Positions 23,509-34,115 are shown, counted from the stretch's first letter. The stretch: DNA of 64,000 nucleotides from Carnegiea gigantea (GCA_029747015.1 JAKOGI010000124.1:769501-833500); one strand, 5' to 3'. Translations and numbers: made by a program. Notes: generated by a model not told the origin, from the sequence alone.

Positions 23509-23750
23509 ATGAAAGAGTATGCCTCTCTTTAGTATGAACATTTAAAGAACAACATAGTACGAGGAGCTAAATCCAAGATCAAAACATGGTCTAGGCTCAA
23601 ATAACACATTGATAAGAGATTCATACCATCCTCTTATAAGCAAGAGCTCTACCTCAAGATCACATTTCTTAGCCAAGAGAATCTTAAGGTCGAAGAGTAT
23701 ATTGAGGAGTTTAAAACAACTCCAAATGAGGGTTGACTTGGATGAAGAGT
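23509..23750 (+). repeat. Duplicated gag segment, right copy
   Basis: Matches 16643-16883. It continues without interruption into further gypsy B gag (TTTGAGCTCAAAGTTAAGAGG...). Confidence 0.85.
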
Positions 23751-23994
23751 TTGAGCTCAAAGTTAAGAGGTTCATTAAGGTTATCTCCTAGAATTGCTAG
23801 CAAGATGGATTTAAAACCTTATTTATCCTTTAATTAAAGTTGAGAAACAACTTAAGGGTGGAAGACCTCTTAAATCTCCTTCCTCTACTCACCCCCAAGG
23901 CATCTCTAAGGGTTTCTCCTCCCATAACAAAGTTGACACTACCCTTACCCCCATTAAAGTCTTTGACAAGGGTAAAGGGATTGCTAGTGAACCA
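23751..23994 (+). pseudogene. Gag of gypsy B, continued
   Basis: Continues the gag frame from the right duplicate, with FELKVKRFI and later GKGIAS, the linker before the zinc knuckle. It ends at the TTA target of the Harbinger element and resumes at 30062. Confidence 0.6.
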
Positions 23995-23997
23995 TTA

Positions 23998-24012
23998 GGG
24001 CATCCCCAGCCC
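23998..24012 (+). repeat. Left terminal inverted repeat of Harbinger
   Basis: GGGCATCCCCAGCCC, paired with 30044-30058. Confidence 0.92.
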
Positions 24013-24037
24013 GTGGCCCGCGTGACAGTTGCTGGGC

Positions 24038-24077
24038 ACGCGTGTAACACGCGTCGGCTTCAGCCTCTGTCACGCGT
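24038..24077. promoter_or_regulatory. Subterminal ACGCGT cluster of Harbinger
   Basis: Three ACGCGT palindromes at 24038-24043, 24049-24054 and 24072-24077, the last inside a near-palindrome (GTCACGCGTGTCAC). Subterminal repeats of this sort in DNA transposons usually bind transposition proteins. That role here is inferred, and the right end lacks the motif. Confidence 0.4.
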
Positions 24078-24474
24078 GTCACAGACCCCGGGGTGGAACT
24101 CCAGTGAGTTCCGCCCTGTGTGTAATTTTTTTTGTCCTTTTGTGGCTCAAAAACGCAGAGTTTTGGGATGAGCATTGAAGGGTGCGCTGTGTTTTGGGGA
24201 AAAGTTGGGAAAAAGCAACAATTCAATGCTGTGAACGTTGGAAGCTGGGAATTTGTGCACAGTAAAAGCAAATGTCTGTTGTGCCAAACGGATATGGGTT
24301 GGAAGCTTTAGTTTTTATTTTTAATAATTTTAATTTGGGTATAAATATTAGTAGTAGGATTGTGGAATATAAAATCTGAAATTTTTTATTACTTTCAATC
24401 TGAAATTTTGTCAATTTGGCTAGTACTTTGAAAAATTTGGAATCTATTTGGGAGTGAAGAAGCCAAAATTTGTG

Positions 24475-26653
24475 GTAAGTGATAAATACTTTTTTGTAGT
24501 TATTTATGTTTTTTTTAATTAAGTAATTATTTTGGAGTTGTATATTTCAACTAATAATTGTTCTCTATTTGTTTGTTGTTGGAGATATTTGGGAAGTGTT
24601 TTGTAAGTGAAGAATCAGGATAAAGTCAAGTGAAGTGAAGGAATTTGTAAGTAATTTATTTTACACATAGTTATTCTTTATTTCATGTGTAAATTTTTTA
24701 TATAAGTTTAATTATAAAATGCTTAGAATATTGAAAATTGAAAATTTTAATTAGTTTAATTTCTTTGTTAAGTTAGTAAATTGTAATTAACATTCGTATG
24801 TTTAAATGTATATGATAACATGTTAAATCACATTATTAGTTTAGAGAAGCTTATATTTGTAAATTTTAATTGTTAGATTAGGTTTATGTTCTAGGATGTT
24901 TTCTTTAATATTTAAAAGAATTTTCATGAATGCGTTAGTTGATGAAAATTAAAATTAGAAATATTGAAAATTGAAAATTTTAATTAGTTTAATTTCTTTG
25001 TTAAGTTAGTAAATTGTAATTAACATTCGTATGTTTAAATGTATATGATAACATGTTAAATCACATTATTAGTTTAGAGAAGCTTATATGTGTAAATTTT
25101 AATTGTTAGATTAGGTTTATATTCTTGGATGTTTTGTTTAATATTTAAAAGAATTTTCATGAATGTGTTAGTTGGTGAAAATTAAAATTAGAAATATTGA
25201 AAATTGAAAATTTTAATTAGTTTAATTTCTTTGTTAAGTTAGTAAATTGTAATTAACATTCGTATGTTTAAATATATATGATAACATGTTAAATCACATT
25301 ATTAGTTTAGAGAAGCTTATATGTGTAAATTTTAGTTGTTAGATTAGGTTTATGTTCTTGGATGTTTTGTTTAATATTTAAAAGAATTTTCATGAATGTG
25401 TTAGTTGGTGAAAATTAAAATTAGAAATATTGAAAATCGAAAATTTTAATTAGTTTAATTTCTTTGTTAAGTTAGTAAATTGTAATTAACATTCGTATGT
25501 TTAAATGTGTATGATAACATGTTAAATCACATTATTAGTTTAGAGAAGCTTATATGTGTAAATTTTAGTTGTTAGATTAGGTTTATGTTCTTGGATGTTT
25601 TGTTTAATATTTAAAAGAATTTTCATGAATGTGCTAGTTGGTGAAAATTAAAATTAGAAATATTGAAAATTGAGAATTTTAATTAGTTTAATTTCTTTGT
25701 TAAGTTAGTAAATTGTAATTAACATTCGTATGTTTAAATGTATATGACAACATGTTAAATCACATTATTAGTTTAGAGAAGCTTATATGTGTAAATTTTA
25801 ATTGTTAGATTAGGTTTATGTTCTTGGATGTTTTGTTTAATATTTAAAAGAATTTTCATGAATGTGTTAGTTGGTGAAAATTAAAATTAGAAATACTGAA
25901 AATTGAAAATTTTAATTAGTTTAATTTCTTTGTTAAGTTAGTAAATTGTAATTAACATTCATATGTTTAAATGTATATGATAACATGTTAAATCACATTA
26001 TTAGTTTAGAGAAGCTTATATGTGTAAATTTTAGTTGTTAGATTAGGATTATGTTTTGGGATGTTTTGTTTAATATTTAAAAGAATTTTCATGAATGTGT
26101 TAGTTGGTGAAAATTAAAATTAGAAATATTGAAAATTGAAAATTTTAATTAGTTTAATTTCTTTGTTAAGTTAGTAAATTTTAATTAACATTCGTGTGTT
26201 TAAATGTATATGATAACATGTTAAATCACATAATTAGTTTAGAGAAGCTTATATGTGTCAATTTTAGTTGTTAGATTAGGTTTATGTTCTTGGATGTTTT
26301 GTTTAATATTTAAAAGAATTTTCATGAATGTGCTAGTTGGTGAAAATTAAAACTAGAAATATTGAAAATTGAAAATTTTAATTAGTGTAATTTCTTTGTT
26401 AAGTTAGTAAATTGTAATTAACATTCGTATGTTTAAATGTATATGATAACATGTTAAATCACATTATTAGTTTAGAGAAGCTTATATGTGTCAATTTTAG
26501 TTGTTAGATTAGGTTTATGTTCTTGGATGTTTTGTTTAATATTTAAAAGAATTTTCATAAATGTGTTAGTTGGTGAAAATTAAAATTAGAAATATTGAAA
26601 ATTGAAAATTTTAATTAGTTTAATTTCTTTGTTAAAAACAAACCACGATGTAG
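24475..26653 (+). other. Probable 5' intron of Harbinger ORF1 transcript
   Basis: A strong donor (TGTG/GTAAGT at 24475) and acceptor (GATGTAG/GTGAACC ending 26653) bracket the 233-bp array, and the ORF1 start codon lies 12 bp after the acceptor. Alternative donors exist at 24604 and 24647. Splicing is inferred from consensus only. Confidence 0.4.
24727..26635. repeat. Tandem array of 233-bp units (about 8.2 copies)
   Basis: The word AGTTAGTAAA, or its equivalent position, recurs at 24771, 25004, 25237, 25470, 25703, 25936, 26169 and 26402, always exactly 233 bp apart. A final truncated unit ends at 26635. Units differ only by scattered substitutions, with no length change. The array is about 80% A+T and non-coding. 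Confidence 0.97.
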
Positions 26654-26665
26654 GTGAACCTTCAA

Positions 26666-27943
26666 ATGGATCCGAATGAGACAGAATCATTCATGCATTT
26701 ACTTACCAGGGACGAGTCACAAAGTGAACGTGGAAATAGTTCAAACCTTCCCCCACGCCCCCCAAATTGGCAATATTACCCACCACTATATGACCCCCCA
26801 CCTTATACCCAACAATATCCGACACAATACCCTACAAGTTGGGAACATTACCGTCCACCACAGAACATCCCTTCACAAAGTTATAGCTACGGATCAATGC
26901 CCCTTCCATGTTACCCGCCTCAACCTCTTCGTACAACCTCAGCAGCACCTCAACCTTCTCGTACGACCTCACCACCACCTCATCCTCCGCCTAGTAATAA
27001 CCCCAACAATAAGGAAGGTGGTGTGCAGCCCCCTAAGTGGACACTAGAGGAGGATCGCCGCTTAGTGAAGTCATGGATTAATGTGAGCACGAATCCAATC
27101 GTTGGCGCAAATCAAAAGCTATCTGGCTTTTGGACTAAGGTGGCAAACACATTCAACCAACATGCTCCCGATGGAGCTTCAAAGAGAATGGGGAAGGTGT
27201 GCAACGACCGATGGAATCGAGCCGCTCCATTAGTATCGAAATGGTGCGCTTGTGTGGCTCAGGCATACCGAATGAATCCAAGTGGTACAAATGAGGATGA
27301 CATAATGCAAAACGCTCAAGATCTTTATGTTGCTATGGTTGGCAAAGCATTTGATCTCATGCATTGGTGGGTGTTGCTGAAGGATCAGCCTAAATGGGAG
27401 ACCTTCTGCGATCAATCTGGAGAAGCATCTTCCAAACGGCTCAGAGTAAATGAGGTGGGCCCGTACTCTAAGAGTGACTCCCCTAGCACCCCCACCACCC
27501 CTACTACCCTTGTAACTCCTTCCAGTGAGAGTACACCAACTGAGATCGTTGGAGGGCTTTTCCGCCCTATCGGAACAAAAGCTGCCAAGAGAAAGGCAAA
27601 GGTGCTAGGTACAGACCCCGTATTGGATATCGTCACTACAGAAATGTCGGCGATACGGACAACTAACGAGAAGAATAGCACCATGTTTGAGCAATATGTC
27701 CTGGCCCAAAAGAAGAAGGCGGAAGCAGCTATGAAAGTTGTTGAGCTAAGAGATCGACATCTATCCTTGGAAGAAAGGAAGCAGCGCCGTAAGGAGATGA
27801 AATACGAGGACAACATGTTGAAAATGAACTTAGCGGAGATGTGTCCTGAAGATCAAGCACGCTATGGCCCCATTCAGGAAGAAATTAGGAGTCGCTATCG
27901 TCAAAACTCATCCTCGTCTGATATTGACCTTAATTTAGATTAA
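26666..27943 (+). CDS. Harbinger ORF1: Myb/SANT-like DNA-binding protein (about 425 aa)
   Basis: Residue numbers count from ATG 26666; an upstream GTG at 26654 is in frame but an unlikely start. A Pro-rich N-terminus (about 25-115) precedes a trihelix/Myb-like domain beginning KWTLEEDRRLVKSWIN (about 121), with KVCNDRWNR and later KWETFCDQ. The C-terminal third is charged and helical (AQKKKAEAAMKVVELRDRH, LSLEERKQRR), as in the NAM-associated C-terminal domain of plant Harbinger ORF1 proteins. Family members bind transposon ends and help import the transposase. The frame is intact with no internal stop. Confidence 0.9.
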   Translation: MDPNETESFMHLLTRDESQSERGNSSNLPPRPPNWQYYPPLYDPPPYTQQYPTQYPTSWEHYRPPQNIPSQSYSYGSMPLPCYPPQPLRTTSAAPQPSRTTSPPPHPPPSNNPNNKEGGVQPPKWTLEEDRRLVKSWINVSTNPIVGANQKLSGFWTKVANTFNQHAPDGASKRMGKVCNDRWNRAAPLVSKWCACVAQAYRMNPSGTNEDDIMQNAQDLYVAMVGKAFDLMHWWVLLKDQPKWETFCDQSGEASSKRLRVNEVGPYSKSDSPSTPTTPTTLVTPSSESTPTEIVGGLFRPIGTKAAKRKAKVLGTDPVLDIVTTEMSAIRTTNEKNSTMFEQYVLAQKKKAEAAMKVVELRDRHLSLEERKQRRKEMKYEDNMLKMNLAEMCPEDQARYGPIQEEIRSRYRQNSSSSDIDLNLD

Positions 27944-28212
27944 TCGCTAATTTGTAATTTTCAGTTTTATTGTGTTTTCATGGAACAGTTGTTGTGGTAG
28001 AAACATTTCCCTTTGTTTAATGGCATATTTAATTCCATGTTGTCTCCAAATTCAGTCTAAGTTGTTTCCAATTTGATGCTTTGCGTAGAAATTCGCAATT
28101 ACTTGTTTCGAAGTTATTATTTTTTTATTTTTCAGAAATTAAAAATTTGTCTCATATAATGTACATTTGAATTACATTTATAATTTTAATTTAAATGCAC
28201 AGGTATTGAACA

Positions 28213-29547
28213 ATGAGTGGTTCATCATCCTCCTCTAGTACGTCATCCTCAACAGATGGTTTGAGCTTCATCCTAGAAGAATCTAGCGATGATTCCCCAA
28301 TATTGGAAACTATGGTTATGACTGAAAATGGCCCGAAAATGTTGGAGTTGACCCTGAAGTTGAGACATATTAGACAAGAAAGTAGGGCATCATCATCATC
28401 ACGAAGACCCAGAAAGAAGAAAAAAATTGTAAAGAGAGATCGACAAGAAGCACACGATCGCCTTTATAAAGACTATTTCGCCGAAGACTCCATTTATAAT
28501 GAGACCCACTTTCGGCGTAGATTTCGTATGCGACGCCACTTGTTCCTATGCATAGTTGGTGCTTTAGAAAGTCAGTTTGAGTACTTCCAATTGAGGTATG
28601 ATGGCCTCGGTAGGCGTGGGTTGTCACCACTCACCAAGTGCACAGCCGCCATGCGAATGTTGGCTTATGGTATATCGGCAGATTGTGTCGATGAATACCT
28701 AAAAATTGGTGAAAGCACAGTTATGGAGTGTATGAAAAAATTTGCTGCTGGTGTCATTCAAGTGGTCGGGGAAGAGTACTTACGAAAGCCAACACAAGCT
28801 GATATCGATCGTTTGTTACAAGTGGCAGAAGCCCGCGACTTTTCGGGTATGTTAGGGAGCATCGATTGTATGCACTGGGAATGGAAGAATTGTCCCTCAG
28901 GGTGGAAAGGAGTGTTTGCAAAAGGGGTATACAAAGTTCCCACATTGATTCTTGAAGCTGTTGCTTCCTTCGACCTTTGGATATGGCACGCTTTCTTTGG
29001 ATGTCCGGGAACCCTCAATAACTTAAACGTCCTTCACCGATCCAATGTTTTCCAAGAGGTATACGAGGGTCGGGCTCCAAAATGTGAATATATCGTCAAC
29101 AGTCACAAGTACAACATAGGGTACTATCTATCTGACAGTATTTATCCGAGACGGGCCACCTTCATGAAGACCATCCCCCTTCCTCAAGGAGCCAAAGCGA
29201 AGTTATTCGCTGAACGTTAAGAATCTGTTAGGAAGGATGTGGAGAGAGCATTTGGGGTTCTACAAGCTCGCTTTGCCATCATCCGCGGCCCTGCACGAAA
29301 CATGGATAAGGCTGAATTGGGTATGGTAATGAAGGCATGCATTATACTCCACAACATGATCGTTGAGGAGGAGCGTAATTCATACCACCTTATTTTTGAT
29401 TATGATGATGTGGAGGACAACACCCCGCAACCTAATGTCCAACGAAACCATCATCCGTGCTATACAGCCTACCTTCGTAGAGTAGCACAAGTTCATAACC
29501 CAGACTTATATGCACGTCTTCAATCCGACTTGGTCGAAGAAATATGA
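28213..29547 (+). pseudogene. Harbinger ORF2: DDE nuclease transposase, one nonsense change
   Basis: It starts at ATG 28213 with a Ser-rich N-terminus. The helix-turn-helix-like region contains RFRMRRHLFLCIV. The DDE_Tnp_4 core shows GSIDCMHWEWKNCP (first Asp), ASFDLWIWHAFFGCPG (second Asp) and, after the break, VERAFGVLQARFAIIRG (Glu). A TAA at 29218-29220 cuts the frame. The same frame stays open from 29221 through 29547 and carries the catalytic Glu, so a single change inactivates the gene. The block after CPG reads TLNNLNVL, where family members usually have NDINVL, a possible second lesion. It is otherwise of normal length (about 445 codons). Confidence 0.9.
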
Positions 29548-30043
29548 AATCGACACACGGCGCGAAGAACTTCGCAAGCGTAGTTGTGTCCTGTTATTTG
29601 TTGATATTTGGGGATGTAATTTTTTTTCATTAAAAAGTCAAACATTCGTGATGAATTTTTTTGAACATTTTCAATCTTCATATTGTAATTTATTTTTAAT
29701 TGCGATCCTTCTTTGTGTTAGTTTTAAATTGAATGGTACTTTCAAACCCTTTTTTTTAACTTGTTGGACAATAAAGACAAAAAAAAGGGAGGGAAATTAA
29801 AATCAATTTATACATTTAGTGTCAACAAAATAAATATTCATAACTCTTAAAAAAAATTCACACATGTTATAAAAGTTAAAACCCAAACACAACATAAAAA
29901 ATAAAAAATAATAAATTAAGTTCAAATTGTGGGCTCCACGTAATTAATTGTCATGAAATGAGTTCCATTGGTTGGAAAATTGAATGGAATGCAAGTACAA
30001 CTCATGCTGACATGGCAAGCTTGAATTCCAAAAAATGGAACTT
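29548..30043 (+). other. Harbinger 3' region
   Basis: AT-rich, non-coding DNA between the transposase stop and the right inverted repeat. It has AATAAA-like words near 29770 and 29828 that could end the ORF2 transcript. Confidence 0.4.
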
Positions 30044-30058
30044 GGGTTGGGAATGCCC
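30044..30058 (-). repeat. Right terminal inverted repeat of Harbinger
   Basis: GGGTTGGGAATGCCC on the plus strand, reverse complement of the left end with two mismatches. Followed by TTA. Confidence 0.92.
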
Positions 30059-30061
30059 TTA

Positions 30062-30792
30062 AAGAGGTTGGAGGGAAAAAAGTGCTTCAAATGCCATGAA
30101 TGTGGAAACTTTTACGCGGATAGTCCCAACTGGAGAACTCTCACGCTTAGAGAAGTGGAGGAACTCAAAGTTATTGAGGAAATGAGTAGTGATAAGGAGT
30201 TTGAAAATGAGGTTCCTTGTGAACCAAACCAAACTAAATAAATCTCCCATACTCGATGTACAATTGGAGGGAAATTGTGTGATATGATTATTAATAGGGA
30301 AATTGCACAAATATTCTTCTATGAGACTTATTGATAAGCTTTTAGTGCCTACCAAGGTGCTTCTAACTCCTTATGCTCTTCAATAGCTCAAGAAAGGGAG
30401 CGAGGTTAACATTTCTAAACAAATTCTTATTTCAATTGGTCTATATTATGGTGATGTGCTTTGTGATGTTCTTCCTATGAATGCATGTCATTTGTTTATC
30501 AATAGACCTTGGTTGTATGATAGTTATGTAATTCATCATAGGCATGTAAATACATATGCATTTAAATAAAAGGGTCGTAGTCTCACTTTGGCCCCATTAC
30601 CCCTCTCAAAATTATGTCGGAGAAGGGAAGGGAAGTGAGAAAAACATCTACAGGAGTGAAACACGGGTAGAGAGAGTCATTTGTAAGAGGAAGCGTCTAT
30701 TTACCTTACTTATGCTGGAATCTAACAAAAGTGAGGAAGTGAAATCCATACACCCTTTAACTTAATCACTCTTGCAGGAGTTTATGAATGTA
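30062..30792 (+). pseudogene. Gypsy B gag zinc knuckle and protease, degenerate
   Basis: It resumes the gag frame with KKCFKCHECGNFYADSPNW, a knuckle whose His and last Cys have been lost. A protease remnant follows, with CTIGGKLCDMII where the DGGS active site has decayed to NREI. The segment 30300-30790 aligns with 6500-7030 of element A (QLAFYEAL/DAGHLFI-like sequence), with stops. It is interrupted at about 30810 by the pararetrovirus. Confidence 0.65.
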
Positions 30793-30810
30793 TTTCTTAA
30801 TGCAATTACT

Positions 30811-30985
30811 GACACTCAGGTCCCTAAGTTTAAGGGTAACTATTTTTAGGCCAAAGCATTTTCAAAACTAATTTTGGGATACCCTAAGTTTTCAGGAAAC
30901 TAATTTTTAGGTTCTTTTTTCTTATTATTTAGTCCTTGAGCTTTCAGAAATTGTTGAATAGTCCCTGGAATAGAAAAAAACGTGT
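30811..30985 (-). repeat. Quasi-tandem short repeats at 3' side of pararetrovirus
   Basis: Variants of a block resembling GTCCCTAAGTTT...AAACTAATTTTTAGG recur about every 40-60 bp (30821, 30878, 30930 and 30959). Related blocks occur at the other end (37930-38036). This is intergenic viral DNA. Confidence 0.5.
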
Positions 30986-31417
30986 AAATAAGCTATTTTT
31001 AGGGGTTTTTTCAGAAACTATGCTTGTTTTAACTGATTTAACTTCTTATAATGACTTTACTGATACCAGTTATCACAATCTACTACTTATATCTTATATA
31101 TTATAATTTCTGTGGTTATAGGCCCACCATGCTTAGAAAAATAATTAAAGCTTAATTAGAGAGTTTTGACCATTACCTGAACTTAGTCAGCACTGGACTC
31201 CGGCGTTTCTCTAGCTTCCAGTTTACAGAGATTGCTAATCTCAACCCCACCTTCCTTAGATCAGGTACAGCACAGATCTGTTTTGTTTCCTACCTTAGAC
31301 CGTAGTTACTAATCAAGTTTTAAATATTTTTAAAGGATAGTGGAATTTTAATCAAGAAACTACAATATTTAAGATATAAGGTTCGATTAAATAACGTTCT
31401 CTACTGGGAAACTTCTT

Positions 31418-31423
31418 TTTATT
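31418..31423 (-). terminator. Polyadenylation signal of pararetrovirus
   Basis: AATAAA on the minus strand, about 165 bp downstream of the TATA box. This fits the short terminal redundancy of caulimovirid pregenomic RNA. Confidence 0.6.
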
Positions 31424-31583
31424 GAAAGCTTGAAAGTGATTATCTTATAATGGAGTGCTTTGAAGAGGAACTTAAGTTAAGATCATTAGAGGTGCTTGCT
31501 CATAGAGAAATGGGGAATTCCAACTTCTCTTTTGCTCAAGAATGCTTCAAATGAATGTGTCCCTTCTCAGCACTTGACCTCTC

Positions 31584-31591
31584 TATTTATA
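31584..31591 (-). promoter_or_regulatory. TATA box of pregenomic RNA promoter
   Basis: The minus strand reads CCTCTATAAATAGAGAGG with TATAAATA in the centre, located between the end of ORF4 and the AATAAA signal as in caulimovirid genomes. Transcription would start near 31555. Confidence 0.65.
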
Positions 31592-31772
31592 GAGGGGACG
31601 GGGCTACATAGGATGCCCTAAAGGCTACAGTACATGAAAATTTTTCACATGGCTATAGTTGTCTATAATACACTGCTGGCTACAGTACACACTTTATTTT
31701 ATAGATTAGACACTTGTCAACAGAGTCTAATAATAGGGCAGCTCTTTTTCAGAACTTTTAATGATGGCAAGA

Positions 31773-32423
31773 CTAATCATCATTATTGAGATTCTGCATG
31801 CCTTCTTGAATTATATTTTCCAGAGCATCATTATTTGGGTAATCATCAAAATATTCATCAATTTGCTCATGATGCTCTGGATCATATTCTCCAAATAATT
31901 CAAGGGGATATTTTTTCCCATTTTCTAATAAGAATTTTCCAACACCAACATCAAAGAGATAATCAAAGATATCTTCTGACACTGAGCCTTCCACCTTCAT
32001 GTAGTCTTCGAATTCATTATCATAGGCGAAAGTAGTGTTTCCACAATGCATTAATGTTTTTCCTTGTTCAATTAATGCCCAATATTGATGATAAATGTTG
32101 AAAAATCCAATGGCCCTTGATAAAGCGGGGTCTGTAACTAGATGTACTGGATTTCCATGAATCCAACTTTGTCGCTGATCATTGAGATCGTCACAATCAA
32201 CAATTTGAATAAGATAATGGGTTGGTTCGACTTTTCCATTTTCATATTCAATTAGGGCAATATAAACGTCTAAAGCTAGGCATTTGCGAACTGAAATTTT
32301 TGTTGGACTTTCAGGAGATGTAAGAACCCAATGGATCCTTTTGAACATGTACTGCTGGAATTTGGTTAAGGTTGAGAAAAATGGGAATTTTAGATTTGAA
32401 ATTTCTGTGAAGTAAAGTACCAT
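31773..32423 (-). pseudogene. Caulimovirid ORF4, C-terminal part (216 aa)
   Basis: An open frame with an acidic C-terminus (EYDPEHHEQIDEYFDDYP). It is in frame with the 32433-32861 segment, from which it is separated only by a stop codon and three codons. The whole ORF would be about 360 codons. Position after RNase H matches the fourth ORF of tungro-type viruses or the transactivator ORF of others, but I recognise no catalytic motif. Function unknown. Confidence 0.6.
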
Positions 32424-32432
32424 CCCATATTT

Positions 32433-32861
32433 TTAGGCTTTAAAAACAGGATCACTTGGAGATAATGAATTTGCTGAGAAACAAATACCAATAACTCCAG
32501 ATCTGTTGGGAAAATAAATCGTTGTACTCCAAGACTCCCAAATATTATAGTAATAATGGTGATAAAAGTCGATGCAGATTACATACCACTCATTGAACCA
32601 TTTTTCTTGGACATGGGAACTTATTTTTTCTTGGATTTCATAAGGACATTCTAGGTAATTAACTCGTAATTCTAAAAGGGAAAATCTTTGGGCTATTAGG
32701 TAGGTGGTAGAAAGTAGACCAAAGCATAACCTACTTTTCGTATGAAATTCTGGGTTATCAATAAGGACTTTACTAGAAGGCGTAACCCGTTCTAGTATGT
32801 CTGGCATTTCATTAAGGATTTTCTCCTTTTCTGGCAGGAGGTCGGCTTTGATGATTATCAT
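32433..32861 (-). pseudogene. Caulimovirid ORF4, N-terminal part (142 aa)
   Basis: Starts just after the RNase H frame. It has many aromatic residues (FYHHYYYNIWESW) and no known motif. A decayed homologous segment can be followed in copy 2 at about 49270-49430. The single stop at the 3' end is the only lesion seen between the two halves. Confidence 0.6.
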
Positions 32862-32876
32862 TGGTGAGTTCTCGAG

Positions 32877-33755
32877 TTAGACTGTCTGCCAGAGAGTTCT
32901 TCGATCCCTGTATATGTTCAATAGAGAAAGAAAAATGTTAAGCCATAATTGCCAATGCAGGAGTCGCCCTTGCGCTTGCATATTTGATAAATTCTTTTTT
33001 ATAAAACCAAGTATTCCTTTGCAATCGGTTCGAATAATAAAAGGTTTTGGGGCTAAAAAGATTAAGAACTTTTCAATTCCGCTTATGACCGCAAGGATTT
33101 CTTTTTCCATTGTAGGATAGTTGCATTCTGTCTTGTTAAAACTTCCACTGCAATATTTACAGAGTTTTTCTCCTTCTTTGATTTTGAGTACCGCACTCCA
33201 ATGCTCATTGCTGGCATCTGTTTCAAGAACTAAATCATCTTCTTCGTTAGGCCAATTAAGGACATGAAGATTTTTATACATCTTTTTGAAGTTTTGAACC
33301 ATCTTTGTATCGTTAATAGTCCATGTCCAACTTACCTCTTTCTTGAGTTTCTGCTGTAATGACTTTCTTAATTTGGCTAAATCTTTAATGAAATCTGAAG
33401 CATAGGTAAGGCATCCGAGAAATCTTTCTAGCTGCTTCCTATCTTCAATTTTTTCAGGAAACTTTTCTATTTTTTCCAGAATATGCTTTTGTAGGATGAT
33501 TTGTCTAGCTTTTATCTCTAGACCTAAAAACTCAATTTCTTGCTCAGCATAAATGCATTTGTTCTTACCAAGTATAATATCATGATCAATGTATCTTTGG
33601 GTGATAGGCAAGACATCATCTTTATGCAGCTGTATGGTTTTGGAAAAGATAAGGATATCATCAATGTATATTAGACAACAATGATTGAGGTCTTTGAAGA
33701 CGTTATCCATTCTTCTCTGGAATATTTGGGGTACATTTTTAAGACCAAATGACAT
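32877..33755 (-). CDS. Caulimovirid RT palm and RNase H (292-aa open frame)
   Basis: The RT part has FGLKNVPQIFQRRMD and the catalytic LIYIDDILIFS (about residue 30), then EIEFLGLEI. RNase H follows with LETDASNEHWSAVL, MEKEILAVISGIEKF and IRTDCKGIL, supplying the Asp/Glu residues. The open frame ends 15 bp before ORF4. It belongs to the polyprotein that begins at 37039. Upstream it is separated from the RT N-terminal half by two stops (around 33777 and 33858). Confidence 0.88.
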   Translation of the reverse strand: MSFGLKNVPQIFQRRMDNVFKDLNHCCLIYIDDILIFSKTIQLHKDDVLPITQRYIDHDIILGKNKCIYAEQEIEFLGLEIKARQIILQKHILEKIEKFPEKIEDRKQLERFLGCLTYASDFIKDLAKLRKSLQQKLKKEVSWTWTINDTKMVQNFKKMYKNLHVLNWPNEEDDLVLETDASNEHWSAVLKIKEGEKLCKYCSGSFNKTECNYPTMEKEILAVISGIEKFLIFLAPKPFIIRTDCKGILGFIKKNLSNMQAQGRLLHWQLWLNIFLSLLNIYRDRRTLWQTV

Positions 33756-33863
33756 TACTATCCATTCGTAATGACCTTATGGGGCAGTAAATACAGTTGA
33801 AGGAATACTTTTCCTATCCATTCTTATCTGCCAATAATCGCTTTTGCAATCCATTTTCGAGAA

Positions 33864-34115
33864 CTAAGAGGCTCCTTGGATTATGCTAAAAATGATTATT
33901 TTATTAGGAATATAGTAACCATCAAAGATAGTGTTATCATTAAGCTTTTTATAATTGATTACCATTCTAACTTTTCCTCTTTTTTCTTCAGCATGATTTT
34001 TCACCATGAAAGCAGGACTGATGCGAGGACTCTTACTATTTCTGATTAATCCTTTATAGAGAAGTTCTTTAATTTGTTTATCAAATTCTTGGATGTTCTG
34101 GTGGGTATACACCAT
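33864..34115 (-). pseudogene. Caulimovirid RT N-terminal half (83 aa)
   Basis: Contains QEFDKQIKELLYKGLIRNSK and RMVINYKKLNDNT, the conserved caulimovirid RT entry blocks. It is homologous to 47987-48240 in copy 2. It runs into a stop before the FSKMDCKSDYWQIRMD block. Confidence 0.85.

Larger units (their letters stand above)
23998..30058 (+). mobile_element. PIF/Harbinger DNA transposon, near complete (6061 bp)
   Basis: The terminal inverted repeats are GGGCATCCCCAGCCC (left) and GGGCATTCCCAACCC (right, reverse complement), two mismatches in 15. They are flanked by TTA at 23995-23997 and 30059-30061. Both classical genes are present: a Myb/SANT-like ORF1 (26666-27943) and a DDE nuclease ORF2 (28213-29547, one stop). 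A 233-bp tandem array fills the region before ORF1. The flanking gypsy B sequence joins cleanly when the element is removed. Confidence 0.95.

Noticed and set aside
24727..26635. CRISPR-like or centromeric satellite interpretation of the 233-bp array
   Set aside because: Units are contiguous with no spacer, lie inside a DNA transposon with intact ends, and number only about eight.
28370..29018. Minus-strand frames opposite the Harbinger transposase
   Set aside because: Shadows of a recognised DDE transposase gene on the plus strand.
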